Part shown: positions 23,915-33,800 of the stretch, one piece after another
Numbering within the stretch: position 1 is the stretch's first letter
Layout: every line of letters starts with the position of its first letter
From: Prevotella sp.
Lineage (GTDB): Bacteria; Bacteroidota; Bacteroidia; Bacteroidales; Bacteroidaceae
DNA: 42,553 bases
Reading direction: 5' to 3'
Assembly (NCBI GenBank): GCA_017556145.1
Contig: JAFZCU010000200.1
Coordinates: forward strand, 1 to 42,553
Notes under the pieces: generated by a model
Databases searched by the model: none
Seen by the model: only the letters and a program-made list of their open reading frames with translations
What the model was told of the DNA's origin: nothing
Position numbers and translations under genes: made by a program

Positions 23915-25918
23915 TTACCAGATTTTTACGCGGTTTTTCGGATCAACGTAGAGCTTATTCGATGGTTTGACATCGTAGAGGCGATACCAGTCGTCCTGTA
24001 GGCGCATCATGCCATTCACGCGGTTGTGAGGGACTGAATGGGTATCAGTTTCATAAACCTTTAGACCTTCCACTGACAGTTCTTGTTCCTGTTTCCATAT
24101 TTGAGCATACGACAGGAAGAACTTCTTTATTTGCTCGTCGAACTGAATACCACTGAAGCCCTGCTCGGTTAGTCGCTGCTTATAGCACGCCAAAGCAAGT
24201 TCAATACCGCCATAGTCGGCCATATCCTCCTGTAATGTCTTCTCGCCGTCTGACATCTTTCCTGGATAGTCCTCCAACTGGTTGTAAAGTTGAATCAAGG
24301 CTTGTTGTTTTGTTTGGAAGGCGAGTTTGTCATCCGGTTGCCACCAGTCACAGCTTTTGCCGTCGGCATCATAAGCCGAGCCTCCCGAATCAAAACCGTG
24401 GCAGAACTCATGGCCGAAAGTGGTGGCAGTGGCATAGAGGGTGGCTTCGCTCAATTCTTCGTTAAAGCGGGGCCGTGTAATCCATGAAGGTAGAATGGTC
24501 AGTGCATTGGCAGATGACAGGTGGAAAGCATTGTCAGTGGTAAATGCTGAGTAGATGGCCCAGAAATCCCAGCCGATGTCATCGAGATGCTTACCTATCA
24601 TTTTCTTGTTCGATTCCACCGAGTGCTGACGCAGTTGGGTAGCAGTGGCCAGCAGACAGTCGCCACTGACCTGAGGTGTCATGGCATCGTTCCACTTATC
24701 AGGATAGCCAATATAAAACGTCATGGCTGCAGCCTTTTTGATAGCCTCGGCCTTTGTGGCAGCCCCCATCCAGTCGAGTTTTTCGACACGCTGTATGAAT
24801 ACCTGACGCATACGTTCCAAAATATCTTGGCATTGCTGCTTATAGATATTGTCATAGCCATAGTTTTCCACCAAAATGCGGTATTTATAGTATCTGTTGT
24901 AATGAAGCAGATTATTCAGTATGTCAAAGCGGTCGGTCATTCCGGTTTGTTTGGGAACGCAATATGCATCTTGGGAAATCACATTATAAATCATGTAGTC
25001 GCGGAAGACCGAAATCAAATCTTGCTGCTGGCTGGCCTTAGCTAATTGAACCATCAACTGAGTAATTCCTACACCCAGAAGCAAAAGCCTGTTACTTTCG
25101 AGTTTGCTCTTTTCCAAGCCCATCATCTCTACGACAGACCCTATTGCCTTGTCCATATCCTCATCGCCAGTAATAGCACGAGTCAGCGGCAAAGGATGGC
25201 GCAACATCTCAAAGTTGATGAGGAAATCGTTCATCAGTATCTGTTCCAGACTCGTGGCATGCTCACTGATTTTGGCAATACGCTCATCAGAATAGCCTAA
25301 AAACCTCAGTCTCTGACAGTAGGATGTCACTCTCTCAACCATATCTTTTGAGTCCTTTCTGGCCATCACAGTATCCATTTCCACAGTCTTACCGCCTGTG
25401 ATGATGAGGTTTATCACTTCCCTTCCTTCAACTATGAATGGTACCACACGGAACAGCGGACTGTAGCCCAATTGATGCAGGGTGGTAAAGGCGACATGGA
25501 GCTGGTCGGCCGTTTCTATCTGCTCCAACATTTGCAAACGTTCCCTTAGCAGAGCCACGCTACGGCTGTCATTGCTCATTGCTTCGTCGACCTGACCACG
25601 TAATAGTACTAATAATGGATCGGCGCTGGTGGCCAGTGTCTTTTTAAGCACCGCCTTTTGTTCCTCATTAATCTGCTTGAAGATTGATGGTGAGCGGTTG
25701 TCATCGTTGAGCCATTGTCCGAGAGCGTACTTGTAGAAGTCATCACCTGGGCGTACACTATTGTCAATCTCTCTGTCGTAGGTAAACGGTTTGCTGTCCG
25801 TCACCTCAACAGGGATATCAGAATTATTGGTACACGAAGTCAGAGACACCATCATTGTCATTGCGCAGCAAAGAACAGCTGCAAGCATTGTCAACCTTCT
25901 TTTGTCATTTTTTTTCAT
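23915..25918 (-). CDS. M13 family zinc metallopeptidase lipoprotein (PepO/neprilysin-like)
   Basis: A 667-residue lipoprotein endopeptidase. Lipobox SLTSC with Cys29. Family features: the N-terminal PGDDFYKYALGQWL block (57-70), NAFHLSSANALTILPS (463-478; substrate-binding NAxY-type block), zinc site HEFCH at 503-507 followed by GFDSGG, the third zinc ligand region EDMADYGG (Glu564, Asp568), and NRVNGMMRLQDDW near the end. All catalytic residues are present, so it should be active, likely cutting short peptides in the periplasm or at the outer membrane. HEFCH replaces the usual HEISH/HELTH but keeps both histidines and the glutamate. It has its own promoter and leads the M13-S8-lipoprotein group. 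Confidence 0.92.
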   Translation of the reverse strand: MKKNDKRRLTMLAAVLCCAMTMMVSLTSCTNNSDIPVEVTDSKPFTYDREIDNSVRPGDDFYKYALGQWLNDDNRSPSIFKQINEEQKAVLKKTLATSADPLLVLLRGQVDEAMSNDSRSVALLRERLQMLEQIETADQLHVAFTTLHQLGYSPLFRVVPFIVEGREVINLIITGGKTVEMDTVMARKDSKDMVERVTSYCQRLRFLGYSDERIAKISEHATSLEQILMNDFLINFEMLRHPLPLTRAITGDEDMDKAIGSVVEMMGLEKSKLESNRLLLLGVGITQLMVQLAKASQQQDLISVFRDYMIYNVISQDAYCVPKQTGMTDRFDILNNLLHYNRYYKYRILVENYGYDNIYKQQCQDILERMRQVFIQRVEKLDWMGAATKAEAIKKAAAMTFYIGYPDKWNDAMTPQVSGDCLLATATQLRQHSVESNKKMIGKHLDDIGWDFWAIYSAFTTDNAFHLSSANALTILPSWITRPRFNEELSEATLYATATTFGHEFCHGFDSGGSAYDADGKSCDWWQPDDKLAFQTKQQALIQLYNQLEDYPGKMSDGEKTLQEDMADYGGIELALACYKQRLTEQGFSGIQFDEQIKKFFLSYAQIWKQEQELSVEGLKVYETDTHSVPHNRVNGMMRLQDDWYRLYDVKPSNKLYVDPKNRVKIW

Positions 25919-25948
25919 ACATTCTACAGAGTTTTAGGATTTCTATTG

Positions 25949-25975
25949 CAAAATTACGGATATTCAAGAAAACAA
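25949..25975 (-). promoter_or_regulatory. Probable promoter of the M13 peptidase gene
   Basis: Minus-strand -7 TAATTTTG (25949-25956) with a weak -33 TTG at 25973-25975 (16-bp spacer), about 31 bp above the start codon. No other control site is evident. Confidence 0.55.
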
Positions 25976-26070
25976 CAGTCTCATGGTAGGAAAATATGGT
26001 TTCATATCGGGAAAAAAGCCCGACATGAGACAGCCAAGCTTAACAATGTCGAAGATATTGAGGGAATCCG

Positions 26071-26502
26071 TTATTTACCTGTAACACGGCGGTATTCTGT
26101 CGGCGACATTCCGTAGGCTTCACTGAAGAAGCGGAAGAAAGAACTGCGAGCGAAACCAGAAAGTTCGGCAATAAGTGCAACTGAGTCATGGGTGGTGGCC
26201 AACAGGTGGGTGGCATATCGAAGGCGATATTCATTGAGGAAACTATTTACGCTCTTGCCATTGGTACAGGCACTGATGGCATCGGTAATATAATGCTCGT
26301 TGGTGCCAAGTAATTGTGCCAGGTGGTAACGGTTCAAGTCCATTTCTGTATATATATGGTCTGGCGACTCCATAAGCTGGCAAATACGGCGGAAGAGTTG
26401 CTGTTCGGCGGTGAGAGTTGCTTCCGGCTCTGCCTTCAACTGCTCAATATCCTGCAGTTCCTCCCGTTCACGCTGTTCTATCTCGGCCACTAATGTATCC
26501 AT
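26071..26502 (-). CDS. Stand-alone AraC-type DNA-binding protein
   Basis: A 143-residue cytoplasmic protein. Residues about 1-25 are a charged helix (IEQREREELQDIEQ); the rest is an AraC-type double helix-turn-helix: DLNRYHLAQLLGTNEHYITDAI, then SVALIAELSGFARSSFFRFFSEAYGMSPTEYRR at the C-terminus. It has no sensor or ligand domain; the upstream frame has a stop close to the start, so this is not the tail of a longer ORF in the same frame. Proteins of this kind in Bacteroidetes often resemble the output ends of membrane or hybrid sensors. Targets could be the adjacent M13-S8 genes; there is no evidence that it controls the pectin genes. Confidence 0.8.
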   Translation of the reverse strand: MDTLVAEIEQREREELQDIEQLKAEPEATLTAEQQLFRRICQLMESPDHIYTEMDLNRYHLAQLLGTNEHYITDAISACTNGKSVNSFLNEYRLRYATHLLATTHDSVALIAELSGFARSSFFRFFSEAYGMSPTEYRRVTGK

Positions 26503-26525
26503 ATTTGTTGCATGTTAGATAGGAT

Positions 26526-26612
26526 TTAAATAATTCCTGCTCGCTTCATCTTTTTGCGTTGCTCCTCGTTCTGACGCATAAAACGGTCGATAAAGACGTT
26601 TTGGTCACTCAA
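26526..26612 (-). CDS. Possible small ORF between patatin and AraC genes
   Basis: Immediately after the patatin stop the same frame stays open for 29 codons to TAA at 26526-26528, giving a strongly charged peptide (DQNVFIDRFMRQNEEQRKKM, then KRAGII). Only a TTG (26610-26612) or internal ATGs (26577-26579, 26547-26549) could start it. The composition looks like real amphipathic coding sequence rather than random DNA. It may be a tiny protein or the eroded end of a longer one. Low certainty. Confidence 0.3.
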   Translation of the reverse strand: MSDQNVFIDRFMRQNEEQRKKMKRAGII

Positions 26613-26615
26613 TGA

Positions 26616-28904
26616 TTAGAATACATATCCGAGGTTCAGGAAGAAGTACGGCTTCTTGGTTCGGTTGCTGTAGCCGATAGCGGCACCGACGGGACCGACG
26701 ATCGTGTTATAGTAGTAGGCAATCTGTCCGCCAAGCAATGTGCGGTAGTCCAAGAGTTTTTTCAGACGGTCAGACTGCTGGGCACCAGCCACGCGAAGCA
26801 ACACATAGCTGTTGCTGCCGATACGGTGTTGGGCCTGCAATTGAGCCGCCACAAACTGATGGTTGACATACTCCATGTTTCCGATACCGGCAAAGGGCAT
26901 CTGCTGTTCTACGTAGTGGCCGAGCCAGTCGCCGCCGATGGTGTTTCCGAAAACTGGCGGTATCGTTGAGCCGAATAGCAGACGACCATAGAACATGGGT
27001 TGCAAGGCGAAACGCTCACCGATGGGGAACGACTTGCGCCAGTTGGCACTGACCTCGCTCATGCCGGGCTTGTCGTCGAGCTGGGCGAAGTTGTCGGTGA
27101 GATAGGCATACTCGGCCTTGAGACGAGCGCCACGAGAAGGGAAGTACCAGTCGTTCTCGCTGTTGTAGTTCAGACGGGCTCGGTAGCTGTAGAAATGTTC
27201 GTTTTCAAGCGTCACCTGCATGGCTGTTTCCGAGCCGAGCTTGTTGCGATAGTGCATATAGTCCCAGCGCAGTCCCATCTGCAGGTTGAAGTGGCGAAGA
27301 TCGAAGTTGATAGGCAGGAACTCAGCCTGGAACTGGTTGTAGCGGATGTTGTAGCCGAGGTCGCCGTCCATATAAACGTCCACGTCGTTGCGCCGGAATG
27401 TATAACTGAGCGTGGGGCGGGTAAAATTACGGGGATGGACGGTGATCTCACCGCATGCCATCATGCGCTTGCCCAGTCGCAGTGTAATGTCGGTATTGAT
27501 GGGGATAGCTGTCTTCAGCGGGATATCAATACCCAGTTGCACGGCGGCATATTCCTCAGTGTCGAAGCGTACACCAGCACGCAGCTGCACCGACTTCCGG
27601 TCGCCGGCCGAGAGGACCACACGTACACCGTCGGCCTTTTTCCACAAGGAATCAACCTGGGGGAAGATGCCGTTGATCCTTGTGACAGGTTTCGGCAGAT
27701 TGATGGGCACCAAATGGCATTCAGCCGTCTGGTAGAACAAATCCACACGCATCGAGGTGGTGAGCTGCTGCTCGAGTTTGGCATCGATTTTTTCGATGCG
27801 GTCCAGGTGGAACTTCTGTTTCAGGAACCGCTCGTCCTGCGGCGTCATGTTCTCATACTTCTTTTCAAGGATGCGGTATTTCTCTGTCATGAAATTCGGA
27901 CGCAGCGGATGCAGGATCTCAGGACGGAAATCCTCGTCGATGCCGATAAGCTTCTTCAGGGCGATGATATCGTCCCAATGGCGCATGGCCTCCTCCTCAC
28001 CGCGACGGATGAGGGTGTCGATGGCGGCCTGTGAGAAACTGGCCGAGCCGTAGCCCTTCGTGTCTACCTGCATGTGCAGGTCGGTGATGTCGAGGTTCTC
28101 GTCGAGCTTGTTCTTACAGTTCACGTCGATGATCTGGCTTAGGATACTCATCGTACCTCCTATCTCTTCGGCACTTTTAGGAGCACCCTGCACAGTGACG
28201 CCGATAATAACCTCTGCACCCATCTCACGGGCAATGTCGGCCGGATAATTGTTCTTCAAGCCACCATCCACCAGCACCTTGTCGCCGATTCTGACGGGTG
28301 AGAAAGCGGCAGGGATAGCCATCGAGGCACGCATGGCCTGCGGTAGCTTTCCGCTATGGAAATCGACTTCAGTGTTTCCGATGATATCCGTCGCCACACA
28401 GGCAAAGGGAATAGGCAGGTCGCGGGTGAAGTCGAGCGAGTCGGTAAAACCTACGCAGAGCTGGCCGAACAGTTCTGCCAGATTCTTGCCCTTGATGATA
28501 CCACCGGCATTCAGGTCGTGCTTGCCGAAGGTCAGGCCTGTCGAAAACAAATAGGTGTTCTGCTTATTGCGGTCGCTAAGACTCTGACGGCTCAGGTCCT
28601 CCTTGTCGGTGATGACGTAACTCCAGTCCTGCACCCTCACCATCGAGTCGAGCGCATTGGCGTTGTAGCCGATGGCATAGAGACCGCCGATGATGCTGCC
28701 CATCGACGTACCGGTGACGATATCGACAGGGATATGCGCCTTCTCCAACACTTTCAGCACACCGATGTGCGCCATACCTTTCGCACCGCCGCCGCTTAGC
28801 ACAACAGCCACCCGTTTCCTATTGACAGACGTGCTGTCTGTCTTTGCGCTTACTGTACCGCATGTCAGTATTGCGGCTATAATTAATAATCGTATCTTTT
28901 TCAT
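26616..28904 (-). CDS. Patatin-like phospholipase with Omp85-type barrel
   Basis: A 762-residue outer-membrane protein, counted from the ATG at 28904, which begins a signal peptide (MKKIRLLIIAAILTCGTVSA). The patatin domain (about 31-300) has the oxyanion loop GGGAKG (38-43), nucleophile Ser67 in GTSMGS and catalytic Asp213 in VDGGLKNNYP, so it should be an active lipid acyl hydrolase. A POTRA-like linker region (about 370-450) and a C-terminal beta-barrel of the Omp85/surface-antigen type (GGDWLGHYVEQQMPF, ending in FLNLGYVF) follow. This resembles the type Vd autotransporters PlpD/FplA; the passenger may stay attached or be released. Own promoter at 28916-28946. Confidence 0.9.
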   Translation of the reverse strand: MKKIRLLIIAAILTCGTVSAKTDSTSVNRKRVAVVLSGGGAKGMAHIGVLKVLEKAHIPVDIVTGTSMGSIIGGLYAIGYNANALDSMVRVQDWSYVITDKEDLSRQSLSDRNKQNTYLFSTGLTFGKHDLNAGGIIKGKNLAELFGQLCVGFTDSLDFTRDLPIPFACVATDIIGNTEVDFHSGKLPQAMRASMAIPAAFSPVRIGDKVLVDGGLKNNYPADIAREMGAEVIIGVTVQGAPKSAEEIGGTMSILSQIIDVNCKNKLDENLDITDLHMQVDTKGYGSASFSQAAIDTLIRRGEEEAMRHWDDIIALKKLIGIDEDFRPEILHPLRPNFMTEKYRILEKKYENMTPQDERFLKQKFHLDRIEKIDAKLEQQLTTSMRVDLFYQTAECHLVPINLPKPVTRINGIFPQVDSLWKKADGVRVVLSAGDRKSVQLRAGVRFDTEEYAAVQLGIDIPLKTAIPINTDITLRLGKRMMACGEITVHPRNFTRPTLSYTFRRNDVDVYMDGDLGYNIRYNQFQAEFLPINFDLRHFNLQMGLRWDYMHYRNKLGSETAMQVTLENEHFYSYRARLNYNSENDWYFPSRGARLKAEYAYLTDNFAQLDDKPGMSEVSANWRKSFPIGERFALQPMFYGRLLFGSTIPPVFGNTIGGDWLGHYVEQQMPFAGIGNMEYVNHQFVAAQLQAQHRIGSNSYVLLRVAGAQQSDRLKKLLDYRTLLGGQIAYYYNTIVGPVGAAIGYSNRTKKPYFFLNLGYVF

Positions 28905-28915
28905 TATTTCGGATG

Positions 28916-28946
28916 CAAAGATAATGCTTTTTCCTGTTTTCTCAAA
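28916..28946 (-). promoter_or_regulatory. Promoter of the patatin gene
   Basis: Minus-strand -7 TATCTTTG (28916-28923) and -33 TTTG (28943-28946), 19-bp spacer. The -7 lies only 12 bp above the ATG at 28904, which supports that start and implies a very short leader. Confidence 0.75.
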
Positions 28947-29108
28947 ATTAATTTGATTGTTTTTCCCGAAATTCTCAGAATTCAGGGCTTTGCCTCCGTC
29001 ATGGGGCAATTGTCAACTTGACTTGGCAAAACCTGCATGGAAGTGTGAAAGAAGCTAAAACACGACAAAAACATGCATCGGGATTGCGGATTCAAGCAGT
29101 TTTTTAAG

Positions 29109-29116
29109 TAACTTTG
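29109..29116 (+). promoter_or_regulatory. Promoter -7 element of the AspT-family transporter gene
   Basis: TAACTTTG fits TAnnTTTG, with a possible -33 TTG at 29084-29086 (22-bp spacer). It overlaps the TTG codon at 29114, so that codon cannot be in the transcript; this fixes the ATG at 29141 as the start. Confidence 0.65.
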
Positions 29117-29140
29117 CATCCAAAATCTGAAAAGGGTGTT

Positions 29141-30832
29141 ATGGAATCATTTCAATGGCTTAAAGATTTATTTACGACGACGGATTCAGTGGCCCATATT
29201 GCCTTGCTCTATGCCGTTGTCATTGCCATAGGTGTCTATCTGGGTAAAATCAAGGTGTTTGGCATCTCACTGGGTGTTACATTCGTATTGTTTGCAGGTA
29301 TTGTGGCCGGACATATCGGTTTCACTGCTCCTATTCCTATTCTTAACTTCGTACAGGATTTCGGACTCATTCTATTCGTCTTTATGATCGGTTTGCAAGT
29401 TGGTCCCGGCTTCTTTGAGAACTTCGGCACACAAGGCGTGAAACTCAACGCGTTGTCGGCATCGGCCATCCTGCTGAACATCCTTGTCATGTTTGCCTGT
29501 TACTATATCTTCTTCGACACCAGCAACCCGATAAGCCTTCCCATGATGGTGGGTACGCTCTATGGTGCTGTAACCAACACGCCGGGTCTGGGTGCCGCCA
29601 ATGAGGCCTTGCAGAGCATCTTCCCCGACGGTGCCCCGCAGATAGCCTCGGCCTATGCCTGTGCCTATCCGCTGGGTGTGCTGGGTATTATCGGGGCTAC
29701 CATCATCGTAAGGTATCTGTGCAAGGTGAGGCTGGAAAAGGAGGAGGAACGCCTCAAGGCAATGGAGGAGACCAGCGTTGACAAGAAACCCTACAAGATG
29801 CACGTGGAAGTAACGAACCAATATCTGGAAGGTAAGACTTTGCTGCAGGTACATGATTTCCTGAACCGTGACTTCGTCGTTTCACGTATTGTCCATGATG
29901 GCGAGGTGTCGATACCCAACCGGAATACCGTCTTCCATCTGGGCGATCAGATGCTTATTGTATGTGCAGAGGCCGACCATGAGGCCATTGTGGCCTTTAT
30001 CGGTCCAATGATTGACATTGACTTTGAGCAACAGGACCAGCCATTGGTCTCGAAACGTATCCTTGTTACAAACCCCAGCATGAACGGCAAGTCGCTGGCC
30101 TCGCTGCACTTCTCCAGCGTTCACGGTGTTAACGTGACCCGCGTGACCCGTCATGGCATCGACCTCTTCGCCTCGGCAGGTTTGCCTTTACAGGTGGGTG
30201 ACAAGATAATGGTGGTGGGTCCGGAGGATGCCGTTGACCGTGTAGCCAATAAAATGGGCAACAGTATACGTCGTCTGAATGCTCCGAATATTGCCACAAT
30301 CTTCGTTGGGATATTCCTTGGACTGATATTCGGCTCATTGCCCATTGCCATCCCTGGCATGCCCGTTCCCGTGAAACTTGGTCTTGCAGGCGGACCGCTC
30401 ATCGTTGCCATCCTTATCGGAAGATACGGCTATAAGATACACCTCGTGACCTATACCACCACTTCGGCCAACATGATGCTACGCGAGATCGGACTCGTGC
30501 TGTTCCTGGCCTCGGTGGGTATCAAGGCGGGAGCCAACTTCTTTGAGACGGTGATACAAGGGGAAGGACTGCTTTTTGTGTTGACGGGATTCCTGATCAC
30601 CATCATCCCCATTCTTATTATCGGTCCCATAGCCCGCATCCGCTACAAGTTCAATTACTTCACCATAGCCGGTATGATAGCAGGAACTTACACTGACCCG
30701 CCCGCATTGGCCTATGCTAACAGCATCTGCTCAAAAGAGGCTCCGGCATTGGGCTACTCAACGGTCTATCCACTATCGATGTTCCTGCGTATCTTTACGG
30801 CACAGATCGTGGTGCTGTTCTTCTGCGGATAG
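29141..30832 (+). CDS. AspT/YidE-family membrane transporter with two RCK_C domains
   Basis: A 563-residue inner-membrane protein of the aspartate:alanine exchanger family. Two homologous membrane halves (about 20-190 and 390-560) each carry a family signature: [16 protein letters not shown] in the first, [15 protein letters not shown] in the second. Between them lie two TrkA-C (RCK_C) domains (about 215-290 and 300-375), probably regulatory ligand-binding modules. The substrate is unknown; members exchange small anions such as aspartate/alanine or succinate. Single-gene unit, divergent from patatin and convergent with the GH28 fusion, with only 13 bp to the latter's stop. Confidence 0.9.
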   Translation: MESFQWLKDLFTTTDSVAHIALLYAVVIAIGVYLGKIKVFGISLGVTFVLFAGIVAGHIGFTAPIPILNFVQDFGLILFVFMIGLQVGPGFFENFGTQGVKLNALSASAILLNILVMFACYYIFFDTSNPISLPMMVGTLYGAVTNTPGLGAANEALQSIFPDGAPQIASAYACAYPLGVLGIIGATIIVRYLCKVRLEKEEERLKAMEETSVDKKPYKMHVEVTNQYLEGKTLLQVHDFLNRDFVVSRIVHDGEVSIPNRNTVFHLGDQMLIVCAEADHEAIVAFIGPMIDIDFEQQDQPLVSKRILVTNPSMNGKSLASLHFSSVHGVNVTRVTRHGIDLFASAGLPLQVGDKIMVVGPEDAVDRVANKMGNSIRRLNAPNIATIFVGIFLGLIFGSLPIAIPGMPVPVKLGLAGGPLIVAILIGRYGYKIHLVTYTTTSANMMLREIGLVLFLASVGIKAGANFFETVIQGEGLLFVLTGFLITIIPILIIGPIARIRYKFNYFTIAGMIAGTYTDPPALAYANSICSKEAPALGYSTVYPLSMFLRIFTAQIVVLFFCG

Positions 30833-30845
30833 ATCTGTTATGAAG

Positions 30846-33800
30846 TTATTGCATGCGTTGGAGGCCCTCCCAGCGCACATTCCAGGTGCCATCCTTCGGG
30901 AAACCAGGGTTGAGAGGTTCCTCGTAACCATCCCAGCCGGCGCACATCATGGCGACAGCCGTTAACAGGGCACCATTGCCGGGCAGGTAGATACGCAGAC
31001 GATCAGCGGTCTGGAAGTTATGGCCATTTTTTAGATAGGTGTTCTTCTGGGTGTCGATCAGCAGGGCCTTCAGGGCTGTTTCCGGGTCTCCCAAACGAGC
31101 CGCACACATGGCGATCATACCATAGTCCCAACCCCAGGTGGTCTGCCAGTTCCAGTGCTTCATCACCCAGTCGAGGGTCTGCTTCATCTTCTCCTTGTTA
31201 TATAATAAGGTATAGGGCGTGTGTGCGCTGGGCAGCATGCCACAGGCGCCAAGCACGGCCGGATGGTCGTTGCGGATTTTGTCGGCAAAGGTCTCTGATT
31301 TCCGAATCAAGGGGACAGGTCCATGATCGCTCGCATCGAGCTTATCAAGCGACCTATCCCCTTGATTCAGGTCGACCGTGTCGAAAGGGTCGAAACTTTC
31401 CATGTTGTCGGTCTTTCCCAGAGGCAGTCCGGCAGTGTAGATGCCCTGCACCTCAGGCATGGAGGCGAGCCGGGCGATGATCTCATCCCACTGGGCGTGA
31501 CGGGGTTTCCCCTGACGCTCACGCCATTGGTTGGCGACAGAGAGTCCATACTGCCAGTAGGCGAGTTCGAAGGGCTGGTTGAAGGAGATATCCTTGGTCA
31601 TGCACTCCTGCATGGCGGTGGCACCTTGGAGAATATAATGATTTCCGGGATGTCCAGAAAGTCCGGGAGCTCTGCTGACGAAGTCGGCCATGAACTCAGC
31701 GGTGGCCTCAACCTGTTCACCATAGGTCATGAGGGTTTCCTCCGAGGGGGTTGCACGATACATCTCTTCGGCGAGATAGATATAATGGGGCTGTTGCCAG
31801 ATGAGGAAGGAACCGGTATTACTTGGGGCTTCGCCAGCCCAGGGATCGGTCATCTTCATCCAACGCACGCCTTTGAAGCCCTGGCGCTCCGCAATCTTTC
31901 TGGCCACGGGGTAGGCTGTGCTGTTATACCATTCAAGCATCTGGCGGATGTTCCCGGGATGGTTCCAGAGGGCGAAATCAACCGCATGCCACCAGGTCAT
32001 CTCCAGATGCGGACGACCGAACCAGGAATTATAGGTGAGACCTGTCTCCTGTGGGGGCATGTTATTGGCACAGTTGATCTGGGTGAGATACTGTGACAGC
32101 ACGACACGGCGCTCTAATTCCGGGGCTCTCGGGTCGGTACATTGCGAGAAATCGATGATGGCCCCCGACTGCCAGTAGTCATGCCAGTAGCGCTGGGCTG
32201 CCTTGTGATAACTGGAATAGTCGAAGGGGGATTTGTTCGGAGTGCTCGGAGTATTCGGAGTAATCGGATTACTCTGAGAATACTCAGCCGAGAAGGTGAG
32301 CACATCGTCGGTGGTGGAGAGCTCGAAATGATGGCGGTCACATTCCTGAAGCGTGGCAGTGCCTGACCATGTCAGGATAACATAATACTTGGTTGCATCG
32401 AGGGTGCGCTCAATGATGGCCGAGTGATCATCTTGGGCGATGACAGCCGACCGGTGACGTTCGGGCTTGTTCCAGTCATTGGCATCATCGGCATGATTGC
32501 CAGTGGGGTAGGAGAAACGCAGGGAGATGGCAGCGCGCTGGTCCTTCAGCAGATTGCTCTTGACACGGGCAAACAGGGCATCCTTTTGAGGATGGACACC
32601 AGTAGACACTTCCACGGTCTCGCCGTCAGCCCTGAACGATGATTCTATCTCACCATCCCAGAGCAGGAGCGACTGCTGAGACTGTTTTAATGCGGTCAGG
32701 GGAATCGGCTCACCTTTGGCATCCTTGAGGCTGAGGCCGATGGTGCCGAGGTTCAGACGGTGGGGATTGGCACGGAAATACGCTGTGGCCTGTTTGTGAC
32801 GACCGTCCGTGTCTTTTTTGAATTCTACAGCATACACTTCGGGATGCCCATGGCCGAAATCAAAGGACTTCTCCGACTCAGAAGGCTGCAGATGGTTGGT
32901 GTTTTCGAATTGGTGCCAGCCCCAGTCGGACATGGCGTTCAGGGGCACACCTGCCCCATATTCAAAAGGGTAGCTCTGCAGACCGGTGATATCAACGGTG
33001 GTAGCAAAGTGACCATTCCCCACGCTGAGTGAAGCCAGAGGGTCGGCCTCGGTAATCAGGGGGTTATGACGCGACACGACGGCTTGCCTGTCGATGGCAG
33101 CCGTCGTGTTTTCGGTGTTATAGCCTAATTTCTCCATCTCAAGCGAGGCCCATATAAACGGCCCCACGCCTTTGGCATCATTGTCGCGGATGGGTTCCGA
33201 GAGGTAATATTGGTAGCCTCCGTCACGCCGTTTGTTCTCCTTCACGCTGCCTTTGGGGTTTATTTTCTTCATGGCAGCCTCTACCTCAGGGGTGGCGGCA
33301 GGACCAAGGCCGGCTACAGAACAACAATTGGTGAGTGAGATGGTCTTGTCTTCATTCACACGGATCATGTTGTTGATAATGCCTTTATAGGCCTTGATGC
33401 CAGCATCGCGGTATTTGGTGCCGAGATAGCCTTTGTTATAGGCTTTCAACAGCACATAGGCAAACATCGATGTCGCTGTTGACTCCAGATAATTGCCCTC
33501 ACGTCCGGGAGCATCCATCACCTGATACCAGGTGCCTGTCTTCTTGTCCTGCCACTTGATGATGGCATCGAGGTCCTTCTGTAGCAGGTCGATGACCTCC
33601 TGACGACGCGCGTAGTCCTCCGGTAAGGCATCGAGCACTTCGATCAGGGCCATCGAATACCAGCCTTGGGCACGGGCCCAGCAGTGCTGCGACTGACCGG
33701 TCTCCTTATCGGCCCAGAAGGTGTTGCGCGTCTCGTCGTAGGCGTGGCGGTTCAGACCGGTCTTGGGATCGAGGGTTCGCTCGTAGGTGATCTTCAGTTG

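Noticed and set aside
26616-28904. Insertion sequence or integrase remnants near the protease cluster
   Set aside because: No transposase or integrase frames, no target duplications and no terminal inverted repeats are visible.
28905-29009. Earlier start for the patatin protein
   Set aside because: The extra 35 residues overlap the promoter elements at 28916-28946 and precede a normal signal peptide.
29114-29140. Upstream TTG start for the AspT-family transporter
   Set aside because: The TTG lies within the -7 promoter element, so it would not be in the mRNA; the ATG at 29141 is the first good start.
30833-30845. Terminator between the convergent AspT-family transporter and fusion genes
   Set aside because: Only 13 bp separate the two stops and no stem is present; termination must lie within the opposing genes or be factor-dependent.
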